64,000 bases of DNA, from assembly GCF_039794105.1 (NCBI RefSeq), contig NZ_JBDIWA010000001.1, positions 186,001 to 250,000 on the forward strand, given 5' to 3'. Made by a program: the position numbers and the translations under genes. The notes below the pieces were generated by a model, which did no database searches, was not told the DNA's origin, and worked only from the letters and a program-made list of their open reading frames with translations. This document shows positions 62,721 through 64,000 of this stretch, one piece after another. How positions within the stretch are numbered: position 1 is the stretch's first letter; each line of letters begins with the position of its first letter. The stretch comes from Kuenenia sp039794105. Lineage in GTDB: Bacteria > Planctomycetota > Brocadiia > Brocadiales > Brocadiaceae.

Positions 62721-63866
62721 ATGTTATATTTTAAAACAGCAGGAGAATCTCATGGAAAATGCCTGGTTTCTGTTTTGGAAGGTTTCCCGGCGGGTATTTT
62801 TCTTGATAAAGAATTGATAGATAGGGAATTAAGGCGCAGGCAAGGAGGTGTTGGCAGAGGTGGAAGAATGAAAATAGAAGCAGATTGTGTAGAAATTCTT
62901 TCAGGGGTAAGAAATAATATCACTTTGGGCAGCCCTATTTGTTTAATGATAAAAAACAGCGATTATAAGATTGATGCGCTTCCTGTTGTTACACGACCGC
63001 GCCCTGGTCATGCGGATTTGGCAGGCGTAATAAAATATGGACATAAAGATGCAAGGAATATATTGGAGCGTGCAAGCGCAAGGGAAACTGCCGCAAGGGT
63101 AGCAGTTGGTGCTGTGTGTAAAATATTGCTTTCGCATTTTGGGATAAAGGTTTTTGGTTATGTCAAAGGTATCGGAGGAATCAATGCTGAAAAACAATTA
63201 GAAGATACTATAGAGACGGCGGTCAAAATCCGTGATGATAGCGCAATATATTGCATTGATCGTGAAATCGAAAATAAAATTGTTGAAAAGATAAAACGGG
63301 CGGTTGAAATGGGTGATTCACTTGGCGGAATAATAGAGGTGGTGGCAAATGGTTTACCTATCGGGATTGGGAATCATACGCAGTGGGATTTGAAATTGGA
63401 TGCAAGGCTTGCTTTTGCAATTATGTCTGTTCAGGCGATTAAAGCGGTTGAAATCGGTACTGGCTTTGACATTGCAAACAAACTTGGATCGGAAGCGCAT
63501 GATGAGATATTTTATGAGTATCCGAAGCGAAAAAAGACATTAACCGGAGGTTTTAAAAGGCTGACAAATAATGCGGGGGGGATAGAAGGTGGGATAAGCA
63601 ACGGAGAGCCTATTGTTGTAAGAGCGTATATGAAACCTATCCCAACATTAAAAAAGTCTTTAAGATCTGTTGATTTACTGACAAAGGAACCGGTAGCCGC
63701 TTCGTATGAGAGATCAGATATTTGTGCGGTTCCTGCCGCATCTGTTGTTTGTGAAGCAATGATAGCTTTTGAAATAGCCAAGGCTTTTATGGAGAAGTTT
63801 GGAGGCGATAGCATTGGTGAAATGAAAAGAAATTATGAGGGCTATATTGAAAATATCTTACAATGA
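62721..63866 (+). CDS. aroC: Chorismate synthase
   Basis: 381 residues. ATG 62721 with GGAGG six bases upstream. TAGESHGKCLVSVLEGFPAG, RRQGGVGRGGRMKIEADCVE, RPRPGHADLAGVIKYGHKDA (active-site His, PRPGHADL signature), RASARETAARVAVGAVCKIL and GGIEGGISNGEPIVVRAYMK are all family blocks. It forms chorismate from EPSP with reduced FMN. Intact and the last complete gene. Confidence 0.97.
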   Translation: MLYFKTAGESHGKCLVSVLEGFPAGIFLDKELIDRELRRRQGGVGRGGRMKIEADCVEILSGVRNNITLGSPICLMIKNSDYKIDALPVVTRPRPGHADLAGVIKYGHKDARNILERASARETAARVAVGAVCKILLSHFGIKVFGYVKGIGGINAEKQLEDTIETAVKIRDDSAIYCIDREIENKIVEKIKRAVEMGDSLGGIIEVVANGLPIGIGNHTQWDLKLDARLAFAIMSVQAIKAVEIGTGFDIANKLGSEAHDEIFYEYPKRKKTLTGGFKRLTNNAGGIEGGISNGEPIVVRAYMKPIPTLKKSLRSVDLLTKEPVAASYERSDICAVPAASVVCEAMIAFEIAKAFMEKFGGDSIGEMKRNYEGYIENILQ

Positions 63867-63938
63867 CATATTTTCTTAAAGACCTTTGGAGTTAACTTTA
63901 GAATAGTTATTTGCGAGTTCTCGTTGAAACCTGGAGGC

Positions 63939-64000
63939 ATGAAAAGCTTTGACGGTGAAACGAAGGAATCGCTGGCGCTGACATTACAGACGTTTTATTG
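63939..64000 (+). CDS. Possible start of an unidentified gene (partial)
   Basis: The frame is open from 63867 to the window edge. ATG 63939 follows a GGAGG that is only one base away, which is too close for a good ribosome site; TTG 63924 is another start. The reading begins MKSFDGETKESLALT and is too short to identify. Confidence 0.2.
   Translation, partial: MKSFDGETKESLALTLQTFY

Overview
The window is a contiguous bacterial segment of moderate to low GC, more AT-rich in the glycan region at about 8-27 kb. An outer membrane is implied by the Wzm/Wzt-type ABC exporter, the LolC/E-like permease and type IV pilus or type II secretion parts. An anaerobic or microaerobic lifestyle is suggested by a flavodiiron protein and a 2-hydroxyacyl-CoA dehydratase activase-type giant protein. 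The gene set and the abundance of 23S-intervening-sequence (S23) proteins and short-unit repeats would suit an anammox-type planctomycete (Brocadiales). That assignment is inference, because no rRNA or other marker lies in the window.

Layout. 1-37 kb is a large surface-polysaccharide locus read entirely on the + strand: end of an ABC permease, manC, wzt, sugar and FkbM methyltransferases, a GMD-like epimerase, about ten glycosyltransferases, asparagine synthetase, an O-antigen ligase/polymerase-like protein, a NodB deacetylase, an ArnT-like and a GtrB-like transferase, a lipoprotein with a glycosidase-like fold, DegT aminotransferases and an initiating phosphoglycosyl transferase. Gene fragments scattered through it show repeated exchange: methyltransferase remnants, a split DegT, a RAYT fragment and a YgiT fragment. 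37-40 kb is a decaying accessory patch with an IS66 fragment, an RHH antitoxin with a truncated toxin, a broken HNH gene, an integrase N-terminal domain and a HigB/HigA pair. 40-64 kb is a calmer metabolic and housekeeping region: cobT, two GspE/PilB ATPases plus GspF/PilC, a NUDIX hydrolase, a flavodiiron protein, leuD and leuC separated by a 1430-residue activase/dehydratase-like gene, htpX, a radical SAM protein, inositol monophosphatase, purC, a J-domain/TPR protein, a LolC/E-like permease and aroC.

The most striking feature is a family of short-unit repeat arrays. Each array keeps an exact unit length (7 bp at most sites, 9 bp at one) while the unit sequence drifts or differs completely from array to array. 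Three of these sites each enclose one S23 four-helix-bundle gene (1704-2060, 29852-30241 and a decayed one at 35958-36337). In each case the array upstream and the array downstream are in inverted orientation, so the transcript could close a long stem around the ORF. This resembles the stem-and-ORF layout known for rRNA intervening sequences, but here it sits between protein genes. Other arrays lie alone: one makes the start codon of wzt, one sits inside the wzt coding region without breaking the frame, and two flank gspF. Stop and start codons of neighbouring genes repeatedly fall inside the arrays.

A second layer of repeats is made of palindromes: GTAG...CTAC hairpins of the REP type (with a RAYT transposase remnant in the window), a 45-bp palindrome inside a methyltransferase pseudogene, and IS66-like terminal motifs. 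I saw no tRNA, rRNA, CRISPR array, prophage or replication origin.
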